Shown: piece by piece, positions 49,746 to 62,051 of the stretch
How positions within the stretch are numbered: position 1 is the first letter of the stretch
How the letters are laid out: each line of letters begins with the position of its first letter
From: Lutraria lutraria
Lineage: Eukaryota > Mollusca > Bivalvia > Venerida > Mactridae
Length of the DNA stretch: 64,000 nt
Assembly (NCBI GenBank): GCA_964023205.1
Contig: OZ026844.1
Span: forward strand, 36,751,326-36,815,325
Direction: 5' to 3'
The notes under the pieces: generated by a model
Database searches by the model: none
Told to the model about the DNA's origin: nothing
The model's input: only the letters and a program-made list of their open reading frames with translations
Made by a program: the position numbers and the translations under genes

Positions 49746-50819
49746 ATTGTCTACACCACTGAGATGTTCACAGTTTACAAGATCTGGTTTTCTATATAGG
49801 CAGCTAGTGAAGACAATTTCTGTTGAACTCACGGTCACTTTGTTATGGCCAGTTTATGATTCCATTTAATCTGAATACATCTGAGCTTAAAATCAGAAAA
49901 ATACATCGTTCAGAAAATACAGAGTACATGTATTAATATTACACTTGTTATTTTGGTGTCAATGTTTTGTTGACAATGAAATTGAGAATGTGATGGTTTT
50001 ATGGTTATATCATGTTGTAGCTAGAATCATCTAATAGATAAACCTTGGTCACATGACACAGCCTTTCAACACTAAAAGATGGTGTCAGTCATTACTGTAA
50101 TATAAATAATAACTTGATCATATTTCTGTGTATCTGTTGGAATATGATCTTGATATGGCGGAGGGGTTTTCAAATCAACCAATCAGAATTGATGTGACAA
50201 ATAAGCCCGTCCATATACATTGTCTGTTGTGAATCCTTCTACTTATATAACCGTTAAATTTCCGTATATCTAAGCAAAAATTTAGTATTTTGGATAAGAT
50301 ATACATATGTATGTATCTTGTATAAGTGTTTAAGTTATCTAGTGTGACAAGAATTTAAATCTTTATATACACCAGGGACTTTATTTAAATGTCTAATATC
50401 ATTCTGTGTTAGAGTGTTGAATCTAATTTATGTGATAATTTGAAAAAGATTTCAGAAATGGATTTTTGAAATTGTATATTTTACTGAACTGCAAAGAAGG
50501 ATTTAAGTAAGTCTCCATCTGTTTGAAATCATGAACGTTGGAATTTGGAGAAGACAAAAAGGTAATAGAGCACAAAAAATGTATACGGTATTTGCGCTCA
50601 CTGTAAAATTTGCATTTCTTTTTGTTTGTTTCAGAGCATTTAAAGCTGTTTTTCAACAATATTTCAGTTGTTTGGTTTGTAGCAACTGGTTGAACAGACA
50701 CCTAACCAGTTTTCCTCAAGACTGTATTCTAACCAGTACTAATTTTCCTTCAACAAGGAACAGACAATTTCTGCAAATAATGATTTTTGTCAAATGTACA
50801 TGCTGTGGCTGGGATAAGA

Positions 50820-50965
50820 ACTGGGATTGCTAGGTTACAAGTCTAGCGCACTTACCATCATTTTTGTCAACTTTTCATTGAAGTGTATGACCTACTGCAA
50901 CCAGGGTTTGAACCCATATTGCCAGTACAAGTCCAGTGCATGAACTACTGCATACACATTTCTTT
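50820..50965 (-). other. Two tRNA-like fragments in tandem (possible SINE relic)
   Basis: On the - strand GTTCATGCACTGGACTTGTA and ATGGGTTCAAACCCTGG resemble D/anticodon and T arms. About 80 nt further on, AAGTGCGCTAGACTTGTAAC repeats the anticodon-arm-like part. Both copies have GACTTGTA where a Thr-type anticodon loop would be. Stems are incomplete, so these are pseudo-tRNA or SINE relics. Confidence 0.3.
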
Positions 50966-51149
50966 CTCTTCTCAGTATCAATATGATACTGTGACTTAAC
51001 AATAGTGTTAACAATGTGAACAGTGATAATGATGCAGTTTATTGATTTTTACAGTTTTACCTTGAATAAATGTAAGGTTATACTTACGTCATGTTGCAGT
51101 ACAACCCAAGAATTGACAATGCTTTGTAAAATACTATAACTTTATCATG

Positions 51150-51350
51150 CACATGTAAATTTTAATTGTGAATGCTACATTGTCAGTCGTCTTTACTAAA
51201 ATATGCGAGGGCGGCAATTTCCATTCCATCGCCGCCCCAATATTTTTGGGGAAAAAAAGAAATTTCATAGCCCCCACTTGTGGCAAGGGTACACCCTCTC
51301 CCAAACCCATCCCTCCATCAGCCTTATTCAAAATACTTCTGGTGCCCCTG
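51150..51350. repeat. GC-rich patch with GGGCGGC/GCCGCCC hairpin
   Basis: GGGCGGC (51209-51215) and GCCGCCC (51231-51237) form a short stem in a locally CpG- and CCC-rich segment that stands out from the AT-rich surroundings. Antiparallel frames (51134-51331 - and 51168-51365 +) overlap it. It may be a mobile-element relic of unidentified family. Confidence 0.4.
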
Positions 51351-53130
51351 ATATGTTATGACTGAGTCTGGTTGTTTGTAAAAAAGAAACAAGCTTATAA
51401 TCATGTCACACAAGGAAGGTTTTCTTGTTATCTTCTTGTTTTAGACCTAAATGTCATGTCCAGGTTTTGAAGTTTGACTTGCCTGGTTGTGTAGCATTCA
51501 TCTTATCCTCAACATAGCATCACCCCTCCCTGCCTCTACTTGATTTTCTTATGGTCAATACATAACATATGTATACATGTAATAAATCATTATGTATAAT
51601 TATGTGTACATAAAGAGAATCAATCATTTATATGATATACCAGTATGACATTGTGTACATTTGACTACAAATGACCCTAATTTGTTGCATTTTCTTTTTT
51701 CGGCATCATTACCCTTCTGGTGCATGACCATAACATCAATGATTGTGTCTGCTTTATGATGCATAGATATGTTGTTATCATACTCAAAGGAAATATTTTA
51801 TTGTAAATTGTCTCCCTTGAACGATCTTCTCTTGTAGTTAACTCCCTTGGGAGAGCGTTTTTATTTATTTTTGGATCATGTTGTTAGATGAAGAACAGTT
51901 ATAACAAAGATCAATGATCTATAAAGAGAAATATGTGTGTTATGTCAATCTGATGGTACTAGTAATTGATCAGGAAAATTTGTTATCCATCTTGCAACAG
52001 CTGATAATTTAAAAATCTGTTACCATATGATTAGAATAATAAACAGGGTTCTATTTGGTCTCTAAAATATAACTTACTTTTCCCATCCATGCTGTGTGAA
52101 AATTGTTTTCTGTAAGGCCAAGGTACAGGAAATAGATGTATAATAGAAATGCTGTGTGCAGCATCCTTCAATAGTATTTTCTTATAATAAAACAAAATGT
52201 CATTTATTTGCTGCAGAATTATGTGTGTCTAGAAAGTACAATGTTGTGTATTTAGGTCTTTAGGTCAGTTTTTATCCCTACCCCTGTCAAAATAGTTTAA
52301 CAGTCATACATCAAGAACTATTCATGAACTATACAATAACTGTTCCAGAAAAGTCCATGTTTTCATGAATTCTATTCAAGGAGGTTGTTCTAAGCTGGAC
52401 GTTATTGTTTTCTGCACTCAGAGAGATAAAAACTGGTACAGATTATTTGTAAAATGTTCTTTAATTAGATAATGATAGAAAATAGATTTAGAAGCATGCA
52501 TGCTGGTGGTCTTATAGAATTTCTGTTTTGTATGCATGGTTTTGTCAGCTTACTGTGTCTGGATAATTGTACTTGGTGTTATAACATATGGCTTCTTGTC
52601 TGTTGAATCCATTAGGGTTCAATTCTTTAGATATACATTTGTTTTTGCTTTCTTTAGTTCTTGATGTAAATAAATCTCGCCCACCCTTTATATTAGATTA
52701 TATAAACATGCTTTTGACTTGTTTTATGTGTTTTATTTGTGATTTTCTACTTGTTTGTTCGATTGGCTGGCTGCCGATCTGTTATGTTATTAGTGCAAGT
52801 GCGTTACTGCAGAGCAGCCAGTTTATGCTGATAAGCCACTGGCTTTCTATCATCAGCCTAGCTAGAAAACAACACGAAAAATGTGATTAAATTCCAGATA
52901 TTGCTATTACCTGATGTGTTTTGCTGTTATATGAAAACTATATTAAGAATATACTAATTATATATATATAAACTATTAAGTATATATTAGTGTCTTAATT
53001 AACACAATTAGGACAATTAAGGGATTCTGGTTTAAACTCCAACTCGAGACCCTATTTTGTAAAGTATCCAATAAATGGAACCCTTTCAGCAGCACACTGC
53101 CAGGTGATTCTAATTCTGTGTCCACAACAA
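51350..53130 (+). other. Intron-like sequence, no gene seen
   Basis: AAGGGAG-type motifs face each other at 51806-51855. The 100-codon frame 52588-52890 (+) is hydrophobic and Cys/Leu/Ile-rich with no recognisable family, and is probably chance. An alternating TA tract lies near 52955. Confidence 0.4.
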
Positions 53131-53134
53131 TACT

Positions 53135-53312
53135 TGACCCCCCCTGCATGGTTGAGTGGTTAATGTCGCTGACTTCAAATCACTGTAACCTCTCACTGAT
53201 AGACAGGAGGATTGGAGTCTAGCACATGTTCTTCCCAGGAATCATGGTTTAGTGAAATGTCCACCTCATTATGACTCTGACTGCTGAAAAGGGGCGTAAA
53301 CAAACAAACAAG
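53135..53312 (+). mobile_element. SINE family S1, copy with central deletion
   Basis: The head CCTGCATGGTTGAGTGGTTA and ACTTCAAATCACTGTAACCT lead to a jump past the B box and part of the body. GGAGTCTAGCACATGTTCTT then leads into the TTCCCAGGAATCATGG, CTCATTATGACTCTGACTGC and AAAAGGGGCGT segments and a short (AAAC)n tail. Confidence 0.87.
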
Positions 53313-53314
53313 GG

Positions 53315-54610
53315 ACATAATACTTATGTTGCTCTTTAGAGTATGTTCTTATTGTCAGGCATTTAATAATACATGAAAATTTTAAGGGCTTCGTTAATTA
53401 TGTCTGAATGTTTTATTGTTGTTTATAATCAAAGCTTTTAATGTGAACTAAACTGAAACACTTCATATTTTTGTAATATTCAAATTGCCGTGATTTAAAC
53501 AGTTAATAGAATAATTACATCAATTACAAATGCAGCCTTAATCAATTAGACATGCTGTATTTTTTGTTGGACAACTGTTTATAGGCCTCAATACATTCAG
53601 TATGCTTGCTGGAGCATGTTAGATTGTAACCTTGTAAAAAACGTTACCTTCTTATTTTTTACTTCTTTCCCCATATTGCCTTCTCTAAAACACCTGGTAG
53701 TGTGTCTGGGAGATAATGAGATGTATTGTTTATGCATGTTAAAGTAATTTACTTGTAATTTCTGGAGGTTATATATCTGAATGAGGTAGAATTAGAGCTT
53801 TACATTATCATGTGTTCTCACTATGTAAATTGGTTGCAAATTTATACATTGCCAATGTGTGGAAGATATCATAGACTCAGTCACTGCTGTATCAGCAATT
53901 TATTCAAATTGTCCTGAAAAAAGCTTCGCACCAATTTTGTGCTAATTTGTGACCTTAGATAACATGCTCAAATTCTTCACAAAAAAATTGTGTATGATCA
54001 TTCTATTACTGTATCTAAGCCCGTGATTTGGTCTTGACAAAAATGAAAGTATCATTTTTTATGATATGTTGATATAGAGATGAAACAAGGAATGCCTAGA
54101 AAAAAGGGTACATTTAGAACACTCCACAATATCCCCAAAATGATAACTTTCCCAAAACCCACCACTCCAAATCAAACCCTAGCGTACACAGGATGAAAAA
54201 CCAAACTTAGCTCCCTAAAAAACTACATGTGTGATAATTACCATAATGTGTTGAAATGATTTAGTTGAAATTTTGTAATTTTTGTTGCTAAGACAAATTA
54301 CTATGGGTGCTTATAACTTACTAAAACAAAATTCTAAAAATTCTTACTATGATAAAACATTATGTTTAGCTACCTTAATTAATTCTTCAGGTATTTAATA
54401 ATGAATCAAGAATTATCAGGAAAGCCAAGTACTTGATGTATAGACAACCAAATAAAAGACTTCAATCAGAAATCTGATGAATAAAAAACATCCTCGATGT
54501 GATGCTCATTTGGCTTTCAATGTAACATTAAATGCAGCATTCACTGCTGATCAAGTATTTCTTGAGACAGATTCTGTATTGTCTACCATTAATACTTCAC
54601 TCATTCATTC
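53315..54610 (+). other. Intron-like sequence, no gene seen
   Basis: This is AT-rich with no frame over 60 codons and no shared repeat. A weak acceptor/donor pair CTTCAG|GTATTT at 54390 has a poor pyrimidine tract. Confidence 0.45.
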
Positions 54611-54615
54611 ATAAA

Positions 54616-54797
54616 TACAGTCAAACCTGTGTTAGTGACCACCTCAGAATAAAGGCCATCCTGTGTGAATACAAGTCATTCTTTCAAAAGCTTCCATTGA
54701 ATATGTAGAACAAAATGACTTCAGAATAAAGGTCAGCTGTCAATATAGGATGCATTAGATATTTCCTAAGGTGGCCTTTGTTCACAGGTTTGACTAT
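54616..54797. mobile_element. TA-flanked MITE, CAGTCAAACCTG ends (copy 2)
   Basis: Terminal inverted repeats CAGTCAAACCTGTG and CACAGGTTTGACT are near perfect. Internal AATAAAGGCCATCCTGTGTG and GGTGGCCTTTGTTCACAGG match the copy at 38584. The right terminal base has changed (GACTAT instead of GACTGTA). It is of Tc1/mariner-MITE type and non-coding. Confidence 0.8.
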
Positions 54798-54799
54798 TT

Positions 54800-56955
54800 T
54801 TCCCGACTAATAAGTATCCTCATCTTTGATAGATTGATTATATGTACTTGTATAACACTTGTGTTTTTAATGATCATTTAGTTTCATTGATTTTCCACTC
54901 AGATGTAAGTGTTCCATGGTGGTGAATTACTTTAATTTAATGTTGATTACAAAGTAGGCTTTCTGAAGTTCATATTTTACTGCCATCTTGTAGCATGCTC
55001 TGGTATTAAGTCCCCTAGCATGAAACAAGCTCAGATATATGTAAACACTATGTCAAACACTAGTACTTTGATGCATTCACTTCTTGCCTGATCAGCACAT
55101 GTGCTGAATTCTGTGAAGTTTATTCAGGGCCTCATGCCTTATTATACTAGCTGTTTGATTCAGTTTAAATAAACTACTATACTGTTTACTCAATGTAATA
55201 AAATTGTCACATAAATTTTACTGTTGTTTCTATGTTTGTTTAATGCTCATGTAGAACCATGTGCTGTATGTATGCAGGGCCTCTCCTCTCTGAGTTCTGT
55301 CTCACCACATATTGTATACACCTGTACAATGTGCTAGATTGGGGCCTCATAGAGACTCACTGCAGGCTTATAGTACCTGTAAAACATGCAGTGTGATATA
55401 TAATATATACTTACATATAACAGGCACTGGGTGCGCTCTGTAACGGAAATCAATTTTTCGATTATTGGACAAAATTATTTCTAATCAAATCAGTGATAAA
55501 TGTCCAGTTGGATATTTCGTTCTAGCATCAAAGGTTGGTATAACGCATTCGATCTGCATGCAAGTTCTATTAGACTTCACTGATTTCTGAATGCAAACAT
55601 TTTGAGAAAAAATTGTATGCATGTGTCTAGTGGTCATGTTTTGACTAAGGACATTGATGCAGACAGCATGATAATCATCTTGGAAGTTTGAGCATCTTAA
55701 TTGGTCATCCTGTTTGGAGATTCTGATGGTATTATGATACAAACAGGCTTTAAATATCTTAACATTGTGTGATCATAATTTAAATCTTTGCCATTCTTTG
55801 GTCATTCTGTCGTAAACTTATAATTGATGTGTCCATCTTTTAGGTCATATTTCAGTTTACGTTTATTCAGCAAAATTATAATTTCGTTGTTAAGCTTTAT
55901 ATAATTGTTTTGTTTTCCTTGCCTGCATGAAATTCTTTTAATTAAGATTAACTGCAAGTTTCTTCATCTGTGGAAGTTAAATTTGTTAGTTAACCAGCAT
56001 GTCAGGTCTGTGGTAGCTAGGTTTTACTTGTCACTCAGTACATTCAGTGTCTTTTAGATGGTACAGGCTTTCATAGTCCCTGTAACCATATAAGGATAAA
56101 AGGTGTACATATGTTTATGTCCAATTTTTGCAAAATTTTTGACAGCTGGTTAGGAAGTTAATTAAATAACTCTAGACATGACAACACCTGTAAACTTCAA
56201 GTTAATTACAGTCTTAGTGACATTAGTGGACATCATGGAACCAGTCATACATTACCTGAAAGAATATGTTGAATTTCATACTTCATGTTTATTTATAAGC
56301 ATGGTTGCATGTTTATTGCAATAAGGTTGTACTTAAGGTAAGCCGTAAGGTGATGATAGTATTAACATCTCTTCATGCTTCAAGCTTGGTCAGTCAATCT
56401 TCATGTAATTCTATAAAAAATGACGTCTTAATTTTCATACGGATTATTTACCTGCTCGTGTCACTATAGTTATATTCTCATTATATTAACTGAGACCCAC
56501 CTGTTAGCTAGATTGATGAACTGATAATATGATGGTTGTAATGTAATATTGTCAAATAAGGTCATACAAGGATATCTGAGAACCATGGATTGATAACTGG
56601 TTGTATCTATAAATATTTGATACATGTGTTTTACCTGATGCAGACTTTACTATCTATAATCTATTTTTTTCACCTTAAATTTGTGTAAAAAGCTGAATAT
56701 TCTGTAAAAATGTCCCTACCCTGTTTAACATGCTCTATATTTAGGGGGAAAATAATGACATGATCACCATGATTACTTCAATAAGTCCTTAAATTGCCCT
56801 AAAAAAAACATTCAAACAATAACACATTTTCACACTGATTATTTAGTAAGTTGTAGAAATTCACAATTCTAGACAACAAGTTTCAAAAATATGAATTACA
56901 CTCTTGAAAGACGACCACAGTTACTGCCCTTGGAAAAAACTAACTTACAAAATGT
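54800..56955 (+). other. Intron-like sequence, no gene seen
   Basis: The - strand frame 55485-55742 (85 codons) has no domain that I can name. No repeat was recognised. Confidence 0.4.
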
Positions 56956-56958
56956 AAT

Positions 56959-57142
56959 GAAACCAAACAATAGTTCATTTTACCATAGCCATCACTGGCT
57001 TGGTGCACATGAATTTTGATGTAAACCAAAGTACTAAGTTTTTCTACACCTGCAAAGCTTTTGTTAAACTAGTTCCTGTTCCATGTTTCCGTGCAAGTCT
57101 AATATAAGTTCAGTTTCCATGAGTACTTTCAGTACTTTGATT
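56959..57142 (+). mobile_element. Family A element, copy 10
   Basis: The left hairpin has decayed (AACCAAACAATAGTTCATTTTACC), but the body is well kept (CATAGCCATCACTGGCTTGG, TTTTGATGTAAACCAAAG, TTGTTAAACTAGTTCC). The right end GTTCAGTTTCC, AGTACT-TTC-AGTACT and TTTGATT is perfect. Confidence 0.88.
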
Positions 57143-58497
57143 GAGTCTGTGGTGCATAATTTGTTACTTTCTATCAATGAATTGAATTATAATTTTGATG
57201 CAAACATCATGTTTTATTGTTGAATCTTGTTTTAATCAGTGAAGATATTTTATTACTCAACTAGCCTAGTTTATGATTAATGATTACCATTGGTGAAGTG
57301 TAAAACTAGATATAAATACAAACTAACCAGAAGTAGCTAGATTACAGAAGTGTGCAATTTGCATCAAACTTGTTGCAAACTTGGAATGCTAATAACTTTT
57401 AAATGTGGAACCCTCCTTCAGTCAACAGTATCAATAGCTAGGCTTGCTATTCGTATCAGTGACGAAATCTTCAAATAATGACTTTGTTGAAGCACTTGAA
57501 GATTCTCTTGTCTCCTCCCTGTCTGATTTCTACGGAATATTCTGTTATAGATAAATTATCTCCCTTTGCTGATAAAAATATTATTGACTATCAGTTATCT
57601 CTCCTGATTTAATTTTATCTTTACCATCTCTGGCACAATTTTCAATATTTCATTGATAATTTTGTACATAGATTGACACATTGATCAGGTAGAAGACAAA
57701 TAATTACATCACACTGACTGTTCTTAGCTTACATAGATACATGGAAGAACTGATTTTATCATAAAAAATAACCTTATACATACACAATTTAGGTAAATAT
57801 CATATTGCACAAGCTTTGTATCAACAGTTAAATACCATATGAACACTTAGGTTCCATTTTTTACCTGGACTGACATTCTGGGATCTCTTCAATGTACAAG
57901 AATTTGTTTAGTAGTTTTATATCATGACACCTCATTTTTGGTCTGTTACTGAAGTGTAAGTTTTATTAGTGTAGTGTTGTAAGTTTAGGTAATCCAGGTG
58001 TTAAAATGCCTATTTTGCTGATGCTATTTTATCTTTCTCAAACAAATAGCAAATATTTCCTTATGATATAAATACTGCTACATCATTAATTCCCCTCCCC
58101 TTGTTGACTTTGAGAGAATAAAAATAATGAACAGTTTTGATTAAGCATAGTGGTTGAATGAAAGACTAAGGTGCCTTTGCGAAAATATGAATTTATTATC
58201 ATAACAGATAATTATGACGTCATATTTACGGTTGTAATCAGATTTTTTATATGTAACCTCTCAGGGACATCTATTCACCCTGTATAATGATCAAGAATTT
58301 CTATCAGTGTGTTTTTTTTCGTTATAATTGTGTCTCCTGAGAATTACAGGTAGGTTAGTGTCTGTCAGTTCTGATATTTGTGGTTACTTGTTCAGCATAC
58401 CTCTAGAGTCATATGAAACATAAGTCCTTGTAAACCTTCCATCTTATCAAAGTTTAACTCATCTGAAGAAAAATAGAGAAAGTCTGTAAGTTATTTT
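57143..58497 (+). other. Intron-like sequence with AAGGGAG motifs, no gene seen
   Basis: AATTATCTCCCTTTG (57557) and AGTTATCTCTCCTG (57595) are two same-strand copies of the dispersed motif. A weak fused site ACAG|GTAGGT lies at 58349 behind a T8 tract about 35 nt upstream. Confidence 0.45.
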
Positions 58498-58498
58498 T

Positions 58499-58675
58499 GG
58501 AAACTGAACGATAGAACAGCTTTCCATAGCCATCACTTGCTGAATTTTTATTCGGTTTTATTAAGTAATACATTTATCTACATCCGCCATGCAATTGTTA
58601 AACTATTTCCCATTCCATGTTGTAGTTCAAGTCTATTTATGTTCAGTTTCCATGAGTACTTTCAGTACTTTGATT
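58499..58675 (+). mobile_element. Family A element, copy 11 (best left hairpin)
   Basis: GGAAACTGAAC-GATA-GAACAGCTTTCC shows the left hairpin most clearly (one arm base changed). The body carries a deletion after CATCACTTGCTGAATTTTTA. The right end GTTCAGTTTCC, AGTACT-TTC-AGTACT and TTTGATT is perfect. It is flanked by T runs on both sides. Confidence 0.9.
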
Positions 58676-60240
58676 TTTACTTTAGAAGTCTGTTGAAGAT
58701 ACAAAAAAGTTTGCACATTTTCCTGTTTGTACTATCTATAGATACGCTAATACCTTCTAGTTTTGCATCAACAAATTTGTTATTTTAAGTTCCACCTTGA
58801 TTTTATTTCTCATGATGATAGGAATCTATTCTGTACAATATTTATTAGTTTTACTTTTTTCATTCAAACATATGTTTTCTGCTACCTTTAATTAACATGC
58901 TTCTGTTGCACCTTGATTTTACTGAAATCTGATCAAAATCATTTTGAATTAGTTATATAAACAATAAGGCTTAGAAGTTCTTGGCTGTTGTGAGTATTGG
59001 TCATAGATTGCTAAATAACCAATAATCTTTTTTTCAAGAATCAAGATAGGTCTTTATTCATAGGGTGGCCTTCATTCAAAGATGGTCACTAACACAGATT
59101 TTAATGTGTTTGAAGCTACTAGGTCATGGTATTGTCTGCTGTTTAAGAATTTAGTTGTCAGAAGCTTGTTTAACCCATGTATAACAGTGAGGGTTGTTCC
59201 TGAGGTATGATCTGTTTATGAACATTATCTACTTGTTAAAAATAATCCTGGCTGTTCATCAAGTTTTCATCAACTCTGATAATCAACTGATAAACTGAGC
59301 AGTTTTTACTTTCCTTGTCTTTGCGTTATCTATATTTTTATGCCCTTTACTATCAGCAGTCAAGGTGCCAGAATGTGAATAGTGTACATAAAACCTTCCT
59401 TCCTTTGTTATATACAAGCAGTTCCTGTCTCTTTAATTATCTCCAATCAACTGATTTAACTCACCTGTTCACAGTGAACAACCTTCTTCATCATTTTTCA
59501 TAATTTCCATGTACAGTACACCCTGGGTATTTGGACTAATAACCTCATGTTTGTAATGTATCTTTGGACTCTTACATTATTGGCATTGACTTTTATGGAT
59601 GTTTGGCCCTGTTTTAAGAATCATATTATATATCTAAGTAAATGATGTCTGAAGTACGGTATGTTGGGCTTACATCTGAAGGACATGTTACAAGTTTGGT
59701 TGGAATTCTTGCAAAAATATTTCCACATTTTCAAAGGGATTCCATCATGGAAACTATGACCTTGAGGTCTGTGTTCCATTTTTCAGAAGTGAGGTATTGT
59801 TGATTTGTTCTTCACTAACATTGACAGCAGACTCAAGTTCTGCTTTTAAGATTGATGACTTTTCCTGTTGTAACAATTTGTGCTCATTGATAGAATTTAC
59901 CCATTTTCACCAGGTTTTCGTTGTTGTAAAAATGCAATTATTCTGCTCTTCATGTGTGGAGGCGGAGAAACTGTTTATTTCATAATTTACTTGAGTCTGT
60001 CAATCAATGCTGGTATCTGGCATCTAGCACATTATTTATCCAGGTAACAGAGTAATGTTAGGTCCCAGCCTTATGTTTCTCATTGTTCTGACATAGACTC
60101 TTGTTTATTTAGTTAATTGAAGTATTTTGTAGTTATCATGTTGCTGGAGCTAGTATCAGTTACCCTAGCACAGAGTGCTACTTGCGCTAATTGATATCTC
60201 TGATTATGTTGTAATCAATTAAGCATACCATATTAATGTA
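58676..60240 (+). other. Intron-like sequence; reverse MITE fragment at 59048-59101
   Basis: GGTCTTTATTCATAGGGTGG to GATGGTCACTAACACAG is a reverse-oriented fragment of the CAGTCAAACCTG MITE. Frames at 59315-59503 and 59797-59985 (+) show no domain. Confidence 0.5.
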
Positions 60241-60245
60241 ATTGC

Positions 60246-60720
60246 TAAAGGGAGGTTATACTGGAATGATAAATTATGCTATAGTTTAGTAATTGCAAAA
60301 GGGAGGTAATTTTAGACAGATAAATCATGTCAAAGGGAGATAATTATGACATAATTAAAGAGAAAGAATTTGAGTCGAGATAAATCTAGCTGTCACAGAA
60401 GGTAGTACATGTCAATAAAAGCATCGTCTTTTCTGATCACTGATTGTAGATGTGAAGGTCTTGTGTTGACATTGCCGAGACTTTTTAGAAACGGAGATGA
60501 CTGAATTTTTAATGGCTTAAATTTTTTCTTGTGTAATGGTGTTCTTATATTGAGACAAGTGTATTATTTCTAATTGCATCCTGGACAGTGTTAATCAAGA
60601 TTTTTCCCCATTATATTGTAGCAAAATCTAATTTATTTGATTGAATATTCTTTAAATCTGTTTCAAGGGAGACAATTTCTTTATAAATGTATTCTAAATT
60701 AAAGGGAGATAAATCTAATG
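60246..60720 (+). repeat. Cluster of five AAGGGAGATAA motifs
   Basis: AAAGGGAGGTTATA (60247), AAAGGGAGGTAATT (60298), AAAGGGAGATAATT (60333), CAAGGGAGACAATT (60665) and AAAGGGAGATAAAT (60702) are all on the + strand. Elsewhere the motif occurs as hairpins, so this cluster may be half-elements or a tandemly spread motif. Confidence 0.7.
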
Positions 60721-61330
60721 TTATGCCTATACATGAATGAATACTTTCTGTCATTTCATTCTCCTTTGGGTTTGTTAATAGAACAAATAATGATAATAAG
60801 GTTACTTTGGTTTATTTTGGGACCTGAAGATATCATTACTGTTGGTTCCAATTATATGTCAGCCACTTTAATTCATGTGTCTAGATTTGGTCCACTTTAC
60901 TCAGTGTCTCAAGATGACTGAAGTAAAATATATATAAGAGGATCTGATTTTTGTCCTGCACAATGGAGTTCATTGAACTACAGATTGGTCCACAATTACT
61001 GGATATTTATTATTCATTGGATGTGTATTATGAATGTGAAGTATTGATTTGGGGACAAAAATACGTTCAAAATGTTCTTGAAGTAGTTTTCAGTCTTTGT
61101 TGTTCTAATTAAAAAGGGTTTAAAAATCTCACAGACACGGCAGTACAGTACTTATTGGGAAGACTTGATTCATTCTGAAATCTAATTAGACCTAGACTAC
61201 AATACAGTTTGAGCCTTTCTTCACATAATTATGATTGATGTGGTAGGTACACAAGTACTGCAGGGGAACACTTAATTATGTCTTGGTTTAATTTTAACTT
61301 TTTTTTCTTCAGTGCAAAGCTGTTAAAGAT
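60721..61330 (+). other. Intron-like sequence, no gene seen
   Basis: The 67-codon frame at 60718-60921 starts inside the AAGGGAGATAA cluster and has no recognisable family. Nothing else was noted. Confidence 0.4.
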
Positions 61331-61495
61331 TTACTGTGGAATCATTAATTTTCGTTGGGGATTTAATTTCGAGGATTTCGCGGGTCGGCTTATCCACAAA
61401 ATCAAATCCCCAACGAATTAAAATGCAGAGAATGGGAATTGTTTTTCAAAAAACAAAATCCACGAATTTATGTCCCCACGAAATAGCCATTTTAG
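61331..61495. mobile_element. MITE-like palindromic element (TTCGTTGGGGATTT arms)
   Basis: TTCGTTGGGGATTT (61351-61364) and AAATCCCCAACGAA (61404-61417) form a perfect 14-bp inverted repeat. A related third block AATCCACGAATTTATGTCCC follows at about 61457. The segment begins TTACTGTGGAATCATTAATT and is CpG-richer than its flanks. A matching TTCCACAGTAA end was not found, so the right end is probably truncated. The 92-codon frame 61336-61614 is a shadow. Confidence 0.65.
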
Positions 61496-62051
61496 TAAAA
61501 ACTAAAATAAATAAAACTACAGTATTTTTGTTATCTATAACATGGTACAAGAATTCTTGTTGTATTCGTGTTACTTTCATGCATCCTTCGTTACTTCATT
61601 TACTGAACACATGACATGTTTTATTGTGGGCAGGTTTGAGCCATTATAACAAGTTTCTGTCAAGTCTCTGTGTCAACTCTTACGTCATTCTTACAGTAAT
61701 GTTTCAATCCAGGCAATGGAAGTCTTGTGTTTCATGTCTTAAATCCTGTTTCTTCTAATGGTATTGGTTTAAATTCTTAGATTGATGGATTGTGCTGGGC
61801 TTTGATGTACTTCTGTCATGATTAGACTGAACACAATACATTTAAAGTCATTTGTTTTACACCTGTTTTGTGTGGGATAGACCGTCTCCTGTCACGTCAC
61901 TGATGCCAGGCTGTTGGGAGACTGTTCTTATTTCATCATGGTTTTGCAGCTTTGAATATTTTAACACTAAAGAATTGGTTTATTTGTGAGGAGAACTGTG
62001 TGTTGTGTGTTTTGTCTGAAAAGTGCATTTAGATCTTATCTTCTTATCATT

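Noticed and set aside
52588..52890. 100-codon frame, possible small membrane protein.
   Set aside because: The composition is what T-rich + strand sequence gives by chance. There is no family resemblance, no splice context and no repeat relation.
58330..58358. Possible weaker fused site ACAG|GTAGGT.
   Set aside because: The T tract is about 35 nt away and interrupted, and the donor is weaker than at the three main sites.
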